From positions 62,001 through 126,000 of the forward strand of contig JALUXX010000060.1 of NCBI GenBank assembly GCA_027013145.1: a DNA stretch of 64,000 nt, in the 5' to 3' direction. This document shows positions 1 through 8,276 of this stretch, one piece after another (the stretch's first letter is position 1; every line of letters starts with the position of its first letter). Made by a program: the position numbers and the translations under genes. The notes below the pieces were generated by a model that saw nothing but the letters and a program-made list of their open reading frames with translations, ran no database searches and was not told the origin of the DNA. Origin of the DNA: Gammaproteobacteria bacterium (GTDB lineage: Bacteria > Pseudomonadota > Gammaproteobacteria > 21-64-14).

Positions 1-105
1 GTGCGCCACGATCGCGCGCTGCGTTCGCTGTTCTACCTGGCCGGGCGCGGTCTGCCGGACGGGACCGCATCGGTCGCGCCGGCTCCGGGCGTGGGGAGGG
101 GCTGA
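1..105 (+). CDS. 3' end of an unidentified upstream gene
   Basis: The reading frame is open from the first base and ends in TGA at 103-105, one base before the shc start codon. It gives the last 34 residues of a protein, including a RSLFYLAG segment and an Ala/Pro/Gly-rich end. The tight junction suggests one transcript with shc, so a hopanoid or squalene gene is likely. I could not match the tail to the usual end of HpnE, where a Gly-rich PATIEG-type motif would be expected. Confidence 0.5.
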   Translation: MRHDRALRSLFYLAGRGLPDGTASVAPAPGVGRG

Positions 106-106
106 G

Positions 107-2050
107 ATGGCCGCGCGATCTCCGGGTCCGGGCGAGGTCCTGCAGTGGCCGGCGGGTAGCGGCGCCGACGCGGTCGGCGCCGCGGTCGCGCGCGCGCGCC
201 AGGGACTCGTGGCGGCGCAGCAGGCCGACGGCTACTGGTGCTACGAGCTCGAGGCCGACTGCACCATTCCCGCCGAATACATTCTGATGATGCACTACAT
301 GGACGAGATCGACTGCGAGCTCGAGTCCCGGCTCGCCGTTTATCTGCGCGCGCATCAGCAGGAAGACGGCGGCTGGCCGCTCTACTATGGCGGCGATTTC
401 GATATCAGTTGTTCGGTCAAGGCCTATTACGCGCTCAAGCTCGCGGGCGATTCGCCCGACGCCGAGCACATGGTGCGGGCGCGCGAACGGATCCTGGCTT
501 ACGGCGGGGCCGCGCGCGCCAACGTGTTTACACGTATCGCACTCGCCATGTTCGGGCAGATCCCGTGGCGCGGCGTGCCGTTCATGCCGGTGGAACTGGT
601 GCTGTTGCCGAAATGGTTCCCGTTCCATCTGAGCAAAGTCTCCTATTGGTCGCGCACGGTGATGGTGCCGTTGTTGATCCTGTGCACGCTCAAGCGCCCG
701 GCCCGCAATCCGCGCGGTATCGGTGTGCGCGAGTTGTTCACCGTCGATCCGCAGCACGAACGGCACTATTTTCCCGTCCGCTCGCGCCTCAACCGGCTGG
801 TGCTCATGCTGGAGCGCTTCGGGCGGATCCTCGAGCCGCTGATCCCTGGGTTCGTGCGCCGGCGGGCGATGCGTGCGGCGGAGGCGTGGTTCGTGGAGCG
901 CCTCAACGGCTCGGGCGGCCTCGGCGCGATTTTCCCCGCCATGGTCAATGCCTACGAGGCCCTGGCGCATCTGGGCTACCCCCCGGACCATCCCTATCGC
1001 GTGACGGCGATGGATGCGATCCGTAGGCTCCTGGTCGTGGGACAGGATTCCGCGTACTGTCAGCCGTGCGTGTCGCCGGTCTGGGATACCGGGCTCGCGT
1101 GCCTGGCTCTCGAGGAGGCCGACGGCGCCGTGACCCGCGACGAGACGCGCCGGGGACTGGACTGGCTCCTTCCGCTGCAGCTCTGCGAAGCGCCCGGTGA
1201 CTGGCGCGAGTACCGCCCGCAACTGCCGGGCGGCGGCTGGCCGTTCCAGTTCCAGAACGGGCACTATCCGGATCTCGACGATACGGCGGTCGTCGCCTGG
1301 GCCATGCATCGGACGGGGGACGAGCGCTATGCCGGGGCGGTGCGGCGCGCGGCCGACTGGCTCTGCGGGATGCAGTCCGAGAACGGCGGCTTCGCCGCCT
1401 TCGACGCGGACAACACCCGTTATTACCTCAACGAGATCCCCTTCGCCGACCACGGGGCGTTGCTCGACCCGCCGACCAGCGACGTAACGGCCCGGGTCGT
1501 CACCTTGCTCTCGCGGCTGCTCCCGGAGCATCCGCAGTATGGCCCGGCGCTGCAGCGCGCCCTGGGCTTCCTACGCTCCGAGCAGGAGGCGAGCGGGGCT
1601 TGGTTCGGACGCTGGGGCACGAACTACATCTACGGGACGTGGTCGGTACTGGTCGCCTTCGAGGCGGCGGGGGTGGCGCGGGACGACCCCGCCGTGCGCC
1701 GCGCCGCGGCCTGGCTGCGCTCGGTGCAGCGTGAGGACGGCGGCTGGGGCGAGAGCAACGACACCTACGCCGATCCCGCCGGCGCGGGTCGCGGGCCCGT
1801 CGCCACCGCCTGCCAGACCGCCTGGGCGATGCTCGGCCTGATGGCGGCCGGAGAGGAGGGCGACTCCGAGGCGCTGCGCCGGGGCGCGGACTATCTCATC
1901 CGTACGCAGGAGGCGGACGGGCTGTGGCGCGACGAGTGGTTCAACGCGCCCGGCTTCCCGCGCGTCTTCTATTTGAAGTACCACGGCTACTCAGCCTACT
2001 TTCCGCTCTGGGCCCTGGCGCGCTATCGCCATCTGCGGGCGTCGGGTTGA
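107..2050 (+). CDS. shc: squalene-hopene cyclase
   Basis: Cyclises squalene to hopene or hopanol, the committed step of hopanoid synthesis, as a monotopic inner-membrane enzyme. The 647-residue protein has the usual length. The catalytic acid motif DxDDTA is present (D389, D391, D392), and there are several QW-type repeats such as REDGGWG near residue 545. A second acidic motif, FDADNT, lies near residue 435. The ATG follows the preceding stop by one base with a purine-rich GGGGAGGGG upstream. hpnG follows with overlapping codons. Confidence 0.96.
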   Translation: MAARSPGPGEVLQWPAGSGADAVGAAVARARQGLVAAQQADGYWCYELEADCTIPAEYILMMHYMDEIDCELESRLAVYLRAHQQEDGGWPLYYGGDFDISCSVKAYYALKLAGDSPDAEHMVRARERILAYGGAARANVFTRIALAMFGQIPWRGVPFMPVELVLLPKWFPFHLSKVSYWSRTVMVPLLILCTLKRPARNPRGIGVRELFTVDPQHERHYFPVRSRLNRLVLMLERFGRILEPLIPGFVRRRAMRAAEAWFVERLNGSGGLGAIFPAMVNAYEALAHLGYPPDHPYRVTAMDAIRRLLVVGQDSAYCQPCVSPVWDTGLACLALEEADGAVTRDETRRGLDWLLPLQLCEAPGDWREYRPQLPGGGWPFQFQNGHYPDLDDTAVVAWAMHRTGDERYAGAVRRAADWLCGMQSENGGFAAFDADNTRYYLNEIPFADHGALLDPPTSDVTARVVTLLSRLLPEHPQYGPALQRALGFLRSEQEASGAWFGRWGTNYIYGTWSVLVAFEAAGVARDDPAVRRAAAWLRSVQREDGGWGESNDTYADPAGAGRGPVATACQTAWAMLGLMAAGEEGDSEALRRGADYLIRTQEADGLWRDEWFNAPGFPRVFYLKYHGYSAYFPLWALARYRHLRASG

Positions 2051-2817
2051 GGCGCCGCGCGCCCGGCGACCCGACGACGGACACGCCCCCCTCCCGCAAC
2101 CCGGTGCTGGGTATCGTGGCGGCGCTCCCGGCGGAGGCGCGCACGCTCGGGCACCGCAGGCTGCGGGTGCGCGCGGTGGTACCGATCGCCCCGGGCGTGC
2201 AGTGTTGCGTATCCGGTGCCGGTGCTGCGGCGGCCCACGGTGCGGCACACACGCTCCTCGCGGCGGGGGCCGGCGCCCTCCTGAGCTGGGGTACCGCCGG
2301 GGCTCTGGTCGACGACCTGGAGCCCGGGGGCCTGCTGCTACCCGAACGGGTGCGCAGCGGCGATCGCGAATTCGGCGTGGATACGGGTTGGCGTGGGGCG
2401 CTCGTGCGGCGTCTGGCCGGGCGCGGACTCCGCGGCGGGGTGTTATTACAGGGCGCACAGGTCCTGGGCGACCCGGATGCGAAGCGCGAGGCGGGACGCC
2501 GCCACGGCGCCGTGGCCGTCGACATGGAGAGCGGTGCTTTGGCCGCCGCCGCGGCCGATGCCGGGGTCCCGTTCCTGGCGGTGCGCGCGATCGTCGATCC
2601 GCTGGCGTGGACGTTGCCGGCGGCTGTAAGTGCAGCCTTCGATGCGTCGGGCGACGTCCGCGTCGATCGCGTGCTCGGCGCGGCGCTGACCCACCCGAGT
2701 CTGTGGCCCGATCTGCTGCGGCTCGCACGCGCCTTCGCGGCCGCGCGCCGGACGCTTGCTGCCGTGGCATGCACGGCGGCGCCGCGTTTCGCTCTGGACG
2801 ATCGGGGGCGGTGCTGA
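2047..2817 (+). CDS. hpnG: hopanoid-associated phosphorylase/nucleosidase HpnG
   Basis: A purine nucleoside phosphorylase-family protein of the HpnG type, which removes adenine from adenosylhopane to give ribosylhopane. Family signs are the N-terminal VLGIVAALPAEA, the SGxGxxxA stretch near residue 58, and VDMESGA near residue 158, which is the ribose/phosphate-binding signature of MTA/SAH nucleosidases. TTG at 2047 overlaps the shc stop. A GTG at 2104 (giving VLGIVAAL directly) is an equally plausible start. Gene order shc-hpnG is standard in hopanoid clusters. Confidence 0.85.
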   Translation: MRRRAPGDPTTDTPPSRNPVLGIVAALPAEARTLGHRRLRVRAVVPIAPGVQCCVSGAGAAAAHGAAHTLLAAGAGALLSWGTAGALVDDLEPGGLLLPERVRSGDREFGVDTGWRGALVRRLAGRGLRGGVLLQGAQVLGDPDAKREAGRRHGAVAVDMESGALAAAAADAGVPFLAVRAIVDPLAWTLPAAVSAAFDASGDVRVDRVLGAALTHPSLWPDLLRLARAFAAARRTLAAVACTAAPRFALDDRGRC

Positions 2818-2877
2818 GACTCGCGCAAACGGTTGACGGTCTTCCCCCGTAGCGCGGTGCAGGCCGCCATCCGGGGA

Positions 2878-3753
2878 TCACGGTTCCGGCGCGTTTCCCG
2901 ATTCGGTGTCGGACCGCATCGCGCGCAGGCGCCGGTCGAGACCTGGGAGTCGGGGATCCAGGCGTGCCGCGGTGCGGTACGCGTCGCGGGCTGCCCCGCG
3001 ATACCCGGCGCCGCGATAGGCGTCGCCCAGACGCATCCGGGCCTGTGCATCGTCCGCATCCAGGCCGACCTGCCGTCGCAGCCGTACGATGGCCTCGGCG
3101 TAGCGGCCGCGCTCGAGCAGGAATACGCCGTAATCCCCGAAGAGCTCCGCAGCGTGGCGCGGATCCCCGTCGCCGGCCTCGTGCTCGAGCGCGCGATAGA
3201 TCGATTCGGCCGCCGCCGCGCGCCCGGCCCGCAGATGAATCCTGGCCATCAACAGGCGTCCGCGGAACGGATCACGGACCAGGATCTCCCGCGCCTCACG
3301 ACGTGCGTGCTCGATCCCGCCGCCGAGCAATGACGGCGCCTCGAGATAATAGCCGGCGAGCCCCATGCGCGCGTCGAGGTGGTCGGGATCCAGGGTCACG
3401 GCGCGCTCCAACTCCCGCCGCACGCGCACCGCCAACCATGCCTGGCGCAGCGGGCCCGCGGTGCGTGCGTCCGCCCCGTAGGCCCGCGCCAGCCAGTAGT
3501 GCACCCGTGCCTCCTTCGGCGCGCGGCGGGCGGCGGTTTCGAGCTGCTTCAGGGCGCAGTCGAGGTCGCGTAGTTCGAAACAGGTCCGGCCGAGGTAGTA
3601 ATGGAGATGCGGGGCATCCGGGTCCGCACGCAGTTCCGCCTCGAGCGCAGTGCGCGCCTGCGCGTACCGCCCCTGCTCGAACAGCGCGGCGCCCCCGGCC
3701 GCCGCGGCCGCGGCCGCGAGGAGCAACGAGCACCCAAGCACGCAACGGAGCAT
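2878..3753 (-). CDS. exported tetratricopeptide-repeat protein
   Basis: A 291-residue protein with an N-terminal signal peptide (MLRCVLGCSLLLAAAAAA) followed by TPR-like helix pairs: FEQGRYAQARTALEAEL, YYLGRTCFELRDLDCALKQL, then further repeats near residues 170-270. The internal ATG at 3753 is preferred over an upstream in-frame ATG at 3801 because it places the signal peptide at the N-terminus. The role is unknown; TPR proteins of this kind are periplasmic scaffolds. It is convergent with hpnG. Confidence 0.75.
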   Translation of the reverse strand: MLRCVLGCSLLLAAAAAAAGGAALFEQGRYAQARTALEAELRADPDAPHLHYYLGRTCFELRDLDCALKQLETAARRAPKEARVHYWLARAYGADARTAGPLRQAWLAVRVRRELERAVTLDPDHLDARMGLAGYYLEAPSLLGGGIEHARREAREILVRDPFRGRLLMARIHLRAGRAAAAESIYRALEHEAGDGDPRHAAELFGDYGVFLLERGRYAEAIVRLRRQVGLDADDAQARMRLGDAYRGAGYRGAARDAYRTAARLDPRLPGLDRRLRAMRSDTESGNAPEP

Positions 3754-3867
3754 CCGCCCTTTCACGGCACGGAGCGTACCAGGGCGCACGCCGCAGATCA
3801 CCCCCGCGCGGGCGGGGATCGGGTGTGTGCCCCGGGGGCCGCAGGATGTCGGAGAGGGACTCGGGGC

Positions 3868-4275
3868 TCAGGCCGCCGGGGCCCCTGAGAGCGTCTCGAC
3901 GATCGGGCAGGGCTGCGCCGCGACACCGGTCCGGCAGGCGTCGATCAGGCGATCGAGCGTCTCCTGCATCGCTGCCAGATCGCGGATCTGGGCCTCGATC
4001 TGGCGGCGCTTCTGCTCGGCGCGGGAGCGGACATCCGTGCAGCTTCCTTCGCTCAGTGACAGCAGCTCGGCGATCTCCTGAAGGTGGAACCCGAGTCGCT
4101 GGGCGCGCTTGATGAAGCGGATCCGGTCGGCGGCATCGCGCGGATAGTGCCGGTATCCGTGAGCCGGCTTGGCCGGTTCTTCCAGGAGCCCGATGCGCTG
4201 ATAGTAGCGAACGGTCTCGACGTTGACGCCGGCGCTCCTGGCGAGCTGACCGATGGTGAAGGGTCTGGTGGTCAT
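3868..4275 (-). CDS. MerR-family metal-responsive regulator
   Basis: A 135-residue MerR-family activator. It has an N-terminal winged helix (TIGQLARSAGVNVETVRYYQ, residues 7-26), a dimerisation coiled coil (about 80-110) and a C-terminal metal loop. Cys79, Cys114 and Cys123 have intervals of 35 and 9, the same as Cys82, Cys117 and Cys126 of Tn501 MerR, which bind Hg(II). ZntR-type regulators share the first two positions but have a different loop. It lies 28 bp downstream of the DoxX gene on the same strand and probably regulates that transcript. No merT, merP or canonical merA is next to it. Confidence 0.85.
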   Translation of the reverse strand: MTTRPFTIGQLARSAGVNVETVRYYQRIGLLEEPAKPAHGYRHYPRDAADRIRFIKRAQRLGFHLQEIAELLSLSEGSCTDVRSRAEQKRRQIEAQIRDLAAMQETLDRLIDACRTGVAAQPCPIVETLSGAPAA

Positions 4276-4303
4276 GATGGCTGCACCCTTTGGTTGATGG
4301 TGG

Positions 4304-4738
4304 TTAGATGTGGTCCGAATGCGCGGGGTCTGGGGGCGGGCGCCGGTCGAGGCTCAGCAGTGTGTCCTCGCGGCGCAGGACGAACAGCGCCACGAACGCT
4401 GCGAGCACCGGTACGCCGGCGATGAACAGGTGATTGCGGCCGAAGGGGGAGAGGAGTTCCCGGTACGTCGACAGCGTCGATACGGTGTGAAGCAGCAGTG
4501 CCAGTCCGTAGGTTCCGGTCTTCCACCAGCCGGCGAGAAAGGCCGCGCTCAAGAGCAGCTCGGCGACGCCGATGACGCGCGCGGCGGTGGCCGGGATGTG
4601 GAGCCCGTAGAAGTGGGAGAAGATATGGACCGTCCCCTGAGACTGGACCAGCTTGTCGACACTCCACAATGCCAGGAATACCCCCAGCCCCAGCCGCAAC
4701 ACGAGCAGCGCGACGCGCAACCTTCCGGTTTCGTTCAT
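4304..4738 (-). CDS. DoxX-like membrane protein
   Basis: A 144-residue protein with four predicted membrane helices (about 9-27, 53-71, 77-92, 105-122) and the DoxX-like layout. A conserved LRLGLGVFLALWSVDKL opens it, and a GWWKTGTYGLALLLHTVST segment lies in the middle. DoxX proteins are found with thiosulfate oxidation, redox stress and, as BufD, with some bufferin operons. Here it is followed by the MerR gene. The ATG has GGGAGGAGCGG about 8 bases upstream. Its substrate or partner is not known. Confidence 0.75.
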   Translation of the reverse strand: MNETGRLRVALLVLRLGLGVFLALWSVDKLVQSQGTVHIFSHFYGLHIPATAARVIGVAELLLSAAFLAGWWKTGTYGLALLLHTVSTLSTYRELLSPFGRNHLFIAGVPVLAAFVALFVLRREDTLLSLDRRPPPDPAHSDHI

Positions 4739-4840
4739 GGCTTCCGCTCCTCCCGTCCCCGTGGGTGCCCGTAGGGCGAGTCCGGCGCCCGGACCAATAG
4801 TCGGTCGGTGGGGGGTAGAACTTACATTCGCTCCGGGGCC

Positions 4841-4880
4841 ATAAAAGATGATACAATTCAATATGTTAAATGTACGTTTT
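4841..4880 (-). promoter_or_regulatory. AT-rich promoter/operator island upstream of the doxX-merR pair
   Basis: A 40-base AT-rich island in very GC-rich surroundings, about 105 bases upstream of the doxX-like start. An imperfect dyad runs from 4852 to 4874 with outer half-sites TACA and TGTA. On the minus strand TGTATCAT resembles an extended -10. No clear -35 is visible, as expected of a MerR-type promoter with an abnormal spacer. The assignment to MerR control is inference. Confidence 0.35.
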
Positions 4881-4890
4881 CGGTCGGGCA

Positions 4891-5104
4891 CCCGCAGAGC
4901 GGGCCTCGGCCCGCCGACGACGCATCGTCCCAACGAGGTCGGCTCGATCCCACGGTGTCGGTCGGGCAAGCCCGGCCCTACCGACACGTCTCGCGCCGCC
5001 GCGGGTCGCCCGCAGGGCGGGCCTCGGCCCGCCGACGACGCATCCTTCCAACGGGGTCGGTTCGATCCCACGGTGTCGGCCCGGCAAGCCGGGACCCTCG
5101 GCAC
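4891..5104. repeat. two direct copies of a ~96-bp intergenic repeat
   Basis: Copy 1 is at about 4891-4986 and copy 2 at about 5009-5104, with an offset of 118 bases. Both run from CCCGCAG(A/G)GCGGG through CTCGGCCCGCCGACGACGCA and GATCCCACGGTGTCGG to a GGGCAAGCCCGG-type hairpin. The hairpin core is the reverse complement of the core seen again near 43.35 and 43.47 kb, so this is a dispersed intergenic family. Confidence 0.75.
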
Positions 5105-5327
5105 CTTCCAGCCGCGGCGCGCTGTAAGAAAACGATCCGCCACGGCGACTCTTGCAGCGGGTTTCGTGCGCCCGTGTCCGGCTGCAGAGTCCGTACACGC
5201 ACAACGGTGTCGGCGCGCGGAACGATGATGATCGCGGTTCGCGGCGTTGCGTTGCGCGCCCTGGATCAGGTGCCGGCTACCGGACACCGCGCCCGCGTAT
5301 CCAACACCCTTGCAGGAGATCTCGCGC

Positions 5328-6359
5328 ATGAAACCGAAACTGACAATCGAAGACAGCCGTGTGCGGCGACGTCCGGGCCGGCGATACCTGCTCCTGGGCG
5401 TGCTCGCGGGAGCGACCGCATTGTCGGGTTGTGCCGCCACCCAGAATGCGATGATGAAGATGATGCCCGCGAGCATGAAGCAGAAGATGATGGCGAAGAT
5501 GACGCGGGAGATGCAGGCCCAGGATCCATGGAAGGGCTACCTCGCCGCCCATCGGGGCGAGACCAAGCCCCTCGGGCTGCTCGGCGGACCGGTCCGCGTG
5601 AGCATCCGACAGGAGGGCGGGGGCGTTTTCGTGGCACTGCCCGACTACCGGCGCCTGGACCCCGACGTCTTCGGCACGCCCAAGCTGCCGCGCGCCTACG
5701 GCGGTACCCCGGGCATCAGCGGCGTGCCCCCCATGGCGCGCGCCGAGGACGACGGCCATTACACCAAGCTCAAGATGCTCAGCCCGTTCGGCGACAAGTA
5801 CACGGTGATGGCGGACGGGCGCCTGAAGCTTTCCGCGCTCGATGCCACCGCGACCGACGCCGCGCGTACGCGCGACTGGACGCATATGACGGCGAGCTGG
5901 AAGGACAAGGCGGGCAACGTCTATGAAGTGAAGTGCTGCCGGATGATGGCCGCGCACGGGCTCGAGTTCCCGACCTTCGGCGGCGTGGCGACGAACCTCA
6001 TCCTGCACGGGTCATCGCGGATCGGAACGCCGCTGATGCCGACGGAATACACCTACTTCGCTTTCTGGGGTGTCGGCAGCGTGATGAAGAACGGCGAGGT
6101 CGTCGATCCACATCGCCTGATCCACGGCATGCTCACGGAGTATGTGCGCACCACCGGTTACCGCCTGGGCTTCGATAAGGACATCACGCCCACGCGCCTG
6201 CAGTTCCATCTGATGGTGGCGCCGTTCAAGCCCGACATGAAGACGGGTCACTTCGACCCGGCCCCCGTGAAGACGGGGTTCCGCCTCCCGAACGGCATGC
6301 CGCTGCCCTTCTGGCATGTCATGTTCGAGAACCTGAAGATCGAGGCGCGCCGTGGCTGA
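5328..6359 (+). CDS. methionine-rich lipoprotein of unknown function
   Basis: A 343-residue protein with a positively charged N-terminus, a hydrophobic segment and a lipobox LSGC (Cys about residue 36), so a likely lipoprotein. Right after the lipid site is a Met-rich stretch: nine Met in 21 residues at about 44-64, coded by roughly 5451-5512. A vicinal Cys pair (KCCRMM) and many Met and His occur later. I do not recognise the family. Met-rich segments elsewhere bind Cu(I) or Ag(I), so a copper-binding role is inferred. The ATG at 5328 has CAGGAGAT upstream. The stop overlaps the cupredoxin start. Confidence 0.7.
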   Translation: MKPKLTIEDSRVRRRPGRRYLLLGVLAGATALSGCAATQNAMMKMMPASMKQKMMAKMTREMQAQDPWKGYLAAHRGETKPLGLLGGPVRVSIRQEGGGVFVALPDYRRLDPDVFGTPKLPRAYGGTPGISGVPPMARAEDDGHYTKLKMLSPFGDKYTVMADGRLKLSALDATATDAARTRDWTHMTASWKDKAGNVYEVKCCRMMAAHGLEFPTFGGVATNLILHGSSRIGTPLMPTEYTYFAFWGVGSVMKNGEVVDPHRLIHGMLTEYVRTTGYRLGFDKDITPTRLQFHLMVAPFKPDMKTGHFDPAPVKTGFRLPNGMPLPFWHVMFENLKIEARRG

Positions 6360-6792
6360 GCGGGCGGATAGCGTACGCGCCCGGGCGGGCGTACTGGCGA
6401 TGGTCATCCTTGGGGCGGTTTTTGCCGGCGCGCCGTTCGGCGCGCCGGCAGCCGCCGTCGCGTCGGCGCCGGGCGCTGTGATCCGCCTGACGAACACGCT
6501 CGCCTTCGAGCCGAAGGCGGTGACCGTCCACGTGGGCCAGGCGGTCGAGTGGCGCAACGGCTCGCTGCTCGTGCATACGGTGACGGCCGACCCGGCCCTG
6601 GCGGCGAACGCGAAGGACGTCGCCCTCCCGGCCGGGGCCAAGCCGTTCAACTCCGGCGATCTGAAGCCGGGCGCGACCTATCGACATATCTTTGCGGTTC
6701 CGGGTCGCTACCGGTATTTCTGTATCCCGCACGAAGGCGCAGGTATGGTCGGGGAGGTGGTGGTGCTCCCCGCGCAAGTCGGGGTCCGCTGA
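6352..6792 (+). CDS. small periplasmic cupredoxin (plastocyanin-like)
   Basis: A 146-residue type-1 copper protein. A signal peptide (about 1-38) is followed by one plastocyanin-like domain. The expected ligands are visible: His75 in LLVHTV, then Cys124, His127 and Met132 in FCIPHEGAGM. Such proteins carry single electrons or hold copper in the periplasm. The GTG start overlaps the last codons of the lipoprotein gene by 8 bases, so the two are co-translated. The multicopper oxidase pair lies 455 bases downstream. Confidence 0.88.
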   Translation: MAERADSVRARAGVLAMVILGAVFAGAPFGAPAAAVASAPGAVIRLTNTLAFEPKAVTVHVGQAVEWRNGSLLVHTVTADPALAANAKDVALPAGAKPFNSGDLKPGATYRHIFAVPGRYRYFCIPHEGAGMVGEVVVLPAQVGVR

Positions 6793-7247
6793 AGGTGGAT
6801 CGATGGGTATGGTCGCGTCCGCTCCGCCGTCGTCGCACCCGAAGCGTCGATTGGTCGGATGGGGCGACGAGCAGTGCCGGACGACGTCCACACAACGAAA
6901 CATATAGAACGGTTAGCACTACGCGTAGTTGGACGACGTTCAAACTGTGACTCGATTCACAGCTACACGCTACGGCGGCCCCCAGAATCCGTTACCGCTT
7001 GTGTTTGAGATCCGGCTGGTGCGCGGGGTCGGTCCGTCGAGGTGCCTGGAGGCCGGCGGCGGATCCGTCCGGATCCGGTGGAGTACCCGGGGGTGCGGTC
7101 GGAAAAGTCGTCGATCTCCGAAGTTTCTGAACGGTGGGAGTTCGCTCGTGTCCCGGTATAGGGCGGGACCGGAATCAATGGGGCCGGTACGGTCTTCCCC
7201 GGCGAACATGGAATGGAGGACCAACACCAAGAACAAGGGAGAGCGCG
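6793..7247. other. intergenic region upstream of the multicopper oxidase pair
   Basis: About 455 bases without a supported gene. It contains a perfect 12-bp palindrome at 6918-6929 and ends in a good Shine-Dalgarno (AGGGAGAG) for the oxidase gene. Base composition falls from GC-rich to more balanced along this stretch and stays so across the two oxidase genes. No clear sigma-70 promoter could be fixed. Confidence 0.5.
6918..6929. promoter_or_regulatory. perfect palindrome ACTACGCGTAGT, possible operator
   Basis: A 12-base perfect inverted repeat about 320 bases upstream of the split oxidase genes, in an otherwise unstructured region. It could be a regulator-binding site. No matching copy was noticed elsewhere in the window, and chance is possible. 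Confidence 0.3.
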
Positions 7248-8249
7248 ATGGAGAGACGGAAATTCCTGAAGATCGGGAGCGCGGGAATCGCCGGTGCGCT
7301 TGTTGCTGGTTCCGGGCTGATAACCTGGAGTAAGCGGGCACACGCAGCGACGATCAACAAGACCTTCTACATCACCGATGGAACTCTTGTTCAGCCCGAC
7401 GGGGTCGGCGTCTATTTCCGAGGGTTCAGTGACGCGGCCAACGGCCTGAACGTGCCTGGAGCTGCCCTAATCGTACAGCAGGGGGACACCGTAAACATTA
7501 CGGTGGTGAACACCCTGTCTACGACGCACAGTTTCGTGATCGACGGCGTTGTGGATAGCGGGCCCATTGCAGGAGGAACCCAGGCAGTGGTGAGCTTTTC
7601 CGCGGAAACGCCTGGGACCTACGCGTACTATGACTCTCAAAATCCGCCCTACAATCGCCTGTTGGGCTTGCACGGGGGGCTCGCGGTAATGCCTTCCGGT
7701 TCCACGAATACGCTGTATGCCGGGAGCCCGACGTTCGTCAAGCAGTATTTCTGGGTGTTCAATGATATTGACCCGGTATGGCATAACGCCCTTGCGGGGG
7801 GTGCGAACCCCACCACACCGTTTTTTCCGCGTTACTTTACGATAAACGGCCTGAGTTCGCGTCCGCCGGGTGCGCCCGGGAACGGTGATCCCTCGGTGGA
7901 CGCAAACGCCGACCCGCGGTCGCTCCTCGTCGGCAGTATCGGGGACCGCTCTCTGGTGCGTATGATCAATATGAGCCTATGCACGCATTCCATGCATGTG
8001 CATGCCAACCATATGGAGTGGCTTACGCTTAATGGGGCCATTCGGTCGGATATCTGGAAGAAGGACATTCTCCCACTGTACGGCAACATGGGGAGGGTGG
8101 ATGCCATTTACCCGTTTGAGGCTCCACCAGACGCGTATCCGCCGGTGACGACCGGAAACTATCCGATGCATCTGCATGATGAGATGACTCAGACGGCCGG
8201 GGGAGGGCTGTATCTGTTCGGTACCATGACCGAGATTCACTTCGTTTGA
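7248..8249 (+). CDS. multicopper oxidase subunit A (Tat signal; half of the trinuclear copper site)
   Basis: A 333-residue protein with a twin-arginine-type signal (MERRKFLKIG, cleavage probably after AHA near residue 33) and two cupredoxin-like domains (about 35-165 and 166-333). Domain 1 has no copper ligands. Domain 2 keeps HSMHVH (His247, His250, His252) and HLH (His308, His310), which match the HxxHxH and HCH trinuclear loops of multicopper oxidases. The type-1 Cys is replaced by Leu309, so this protein alone lacks a type-1 copper. The ATG at 7248 is chosen because it puts the RR motif at the N-terminus and has AGGGAGAG upstream. The partner gene begins 27 bases after the stop. Confidence 0.82.
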   Translation: MERRKFLKIGSAGIAGALVAGSGLITWSKRAHAATINKTFYITDGTLVQPDGVGVYFRGFSDAANGLNVPGAALIVQQGDTVNITVVNTLSTTHSFVIDGVVDSGPIAGGTQAVVSFSAETPGTYAYYDSQNPPYNRLLGLHGGLAVMPSGSTNTLYAGSPTFVKQYFWVFNDIDPVWHNALAGGANPTTPFFPRYFTINGLSSRPPGAPGNGDPSVDANADPRSLLVGSIGDRSLVRMINMSLCTHSMHVHANHMEWLTLNGAIRSDIWKKDILPLYGNMGRVDAIYPFEAPPDAYPPVTTGNYPMHLHDEMTQTAGGGLYLFGTMTEIHFV

Positions 8250-8276
8250 CCACCGAAAAAAGCGAGGAGGGAACTC

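Larger units (their letters stand above)
4739..5327. other. intergenic region between divergent doxX-like gene and lipoprotein gene
   Basis: About 590 bases without a convincing gene. It holds an AT-rich island at 4841-4880, which stands out sharply in this GC-rich DNA, and two direct copies of a repeat of about 96 bp. The stretch 5110-5320 shows nothing more than a plausible Shine-Dalgarno (CAGGAGAT) before the next ATG. Confidence 0.6.
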
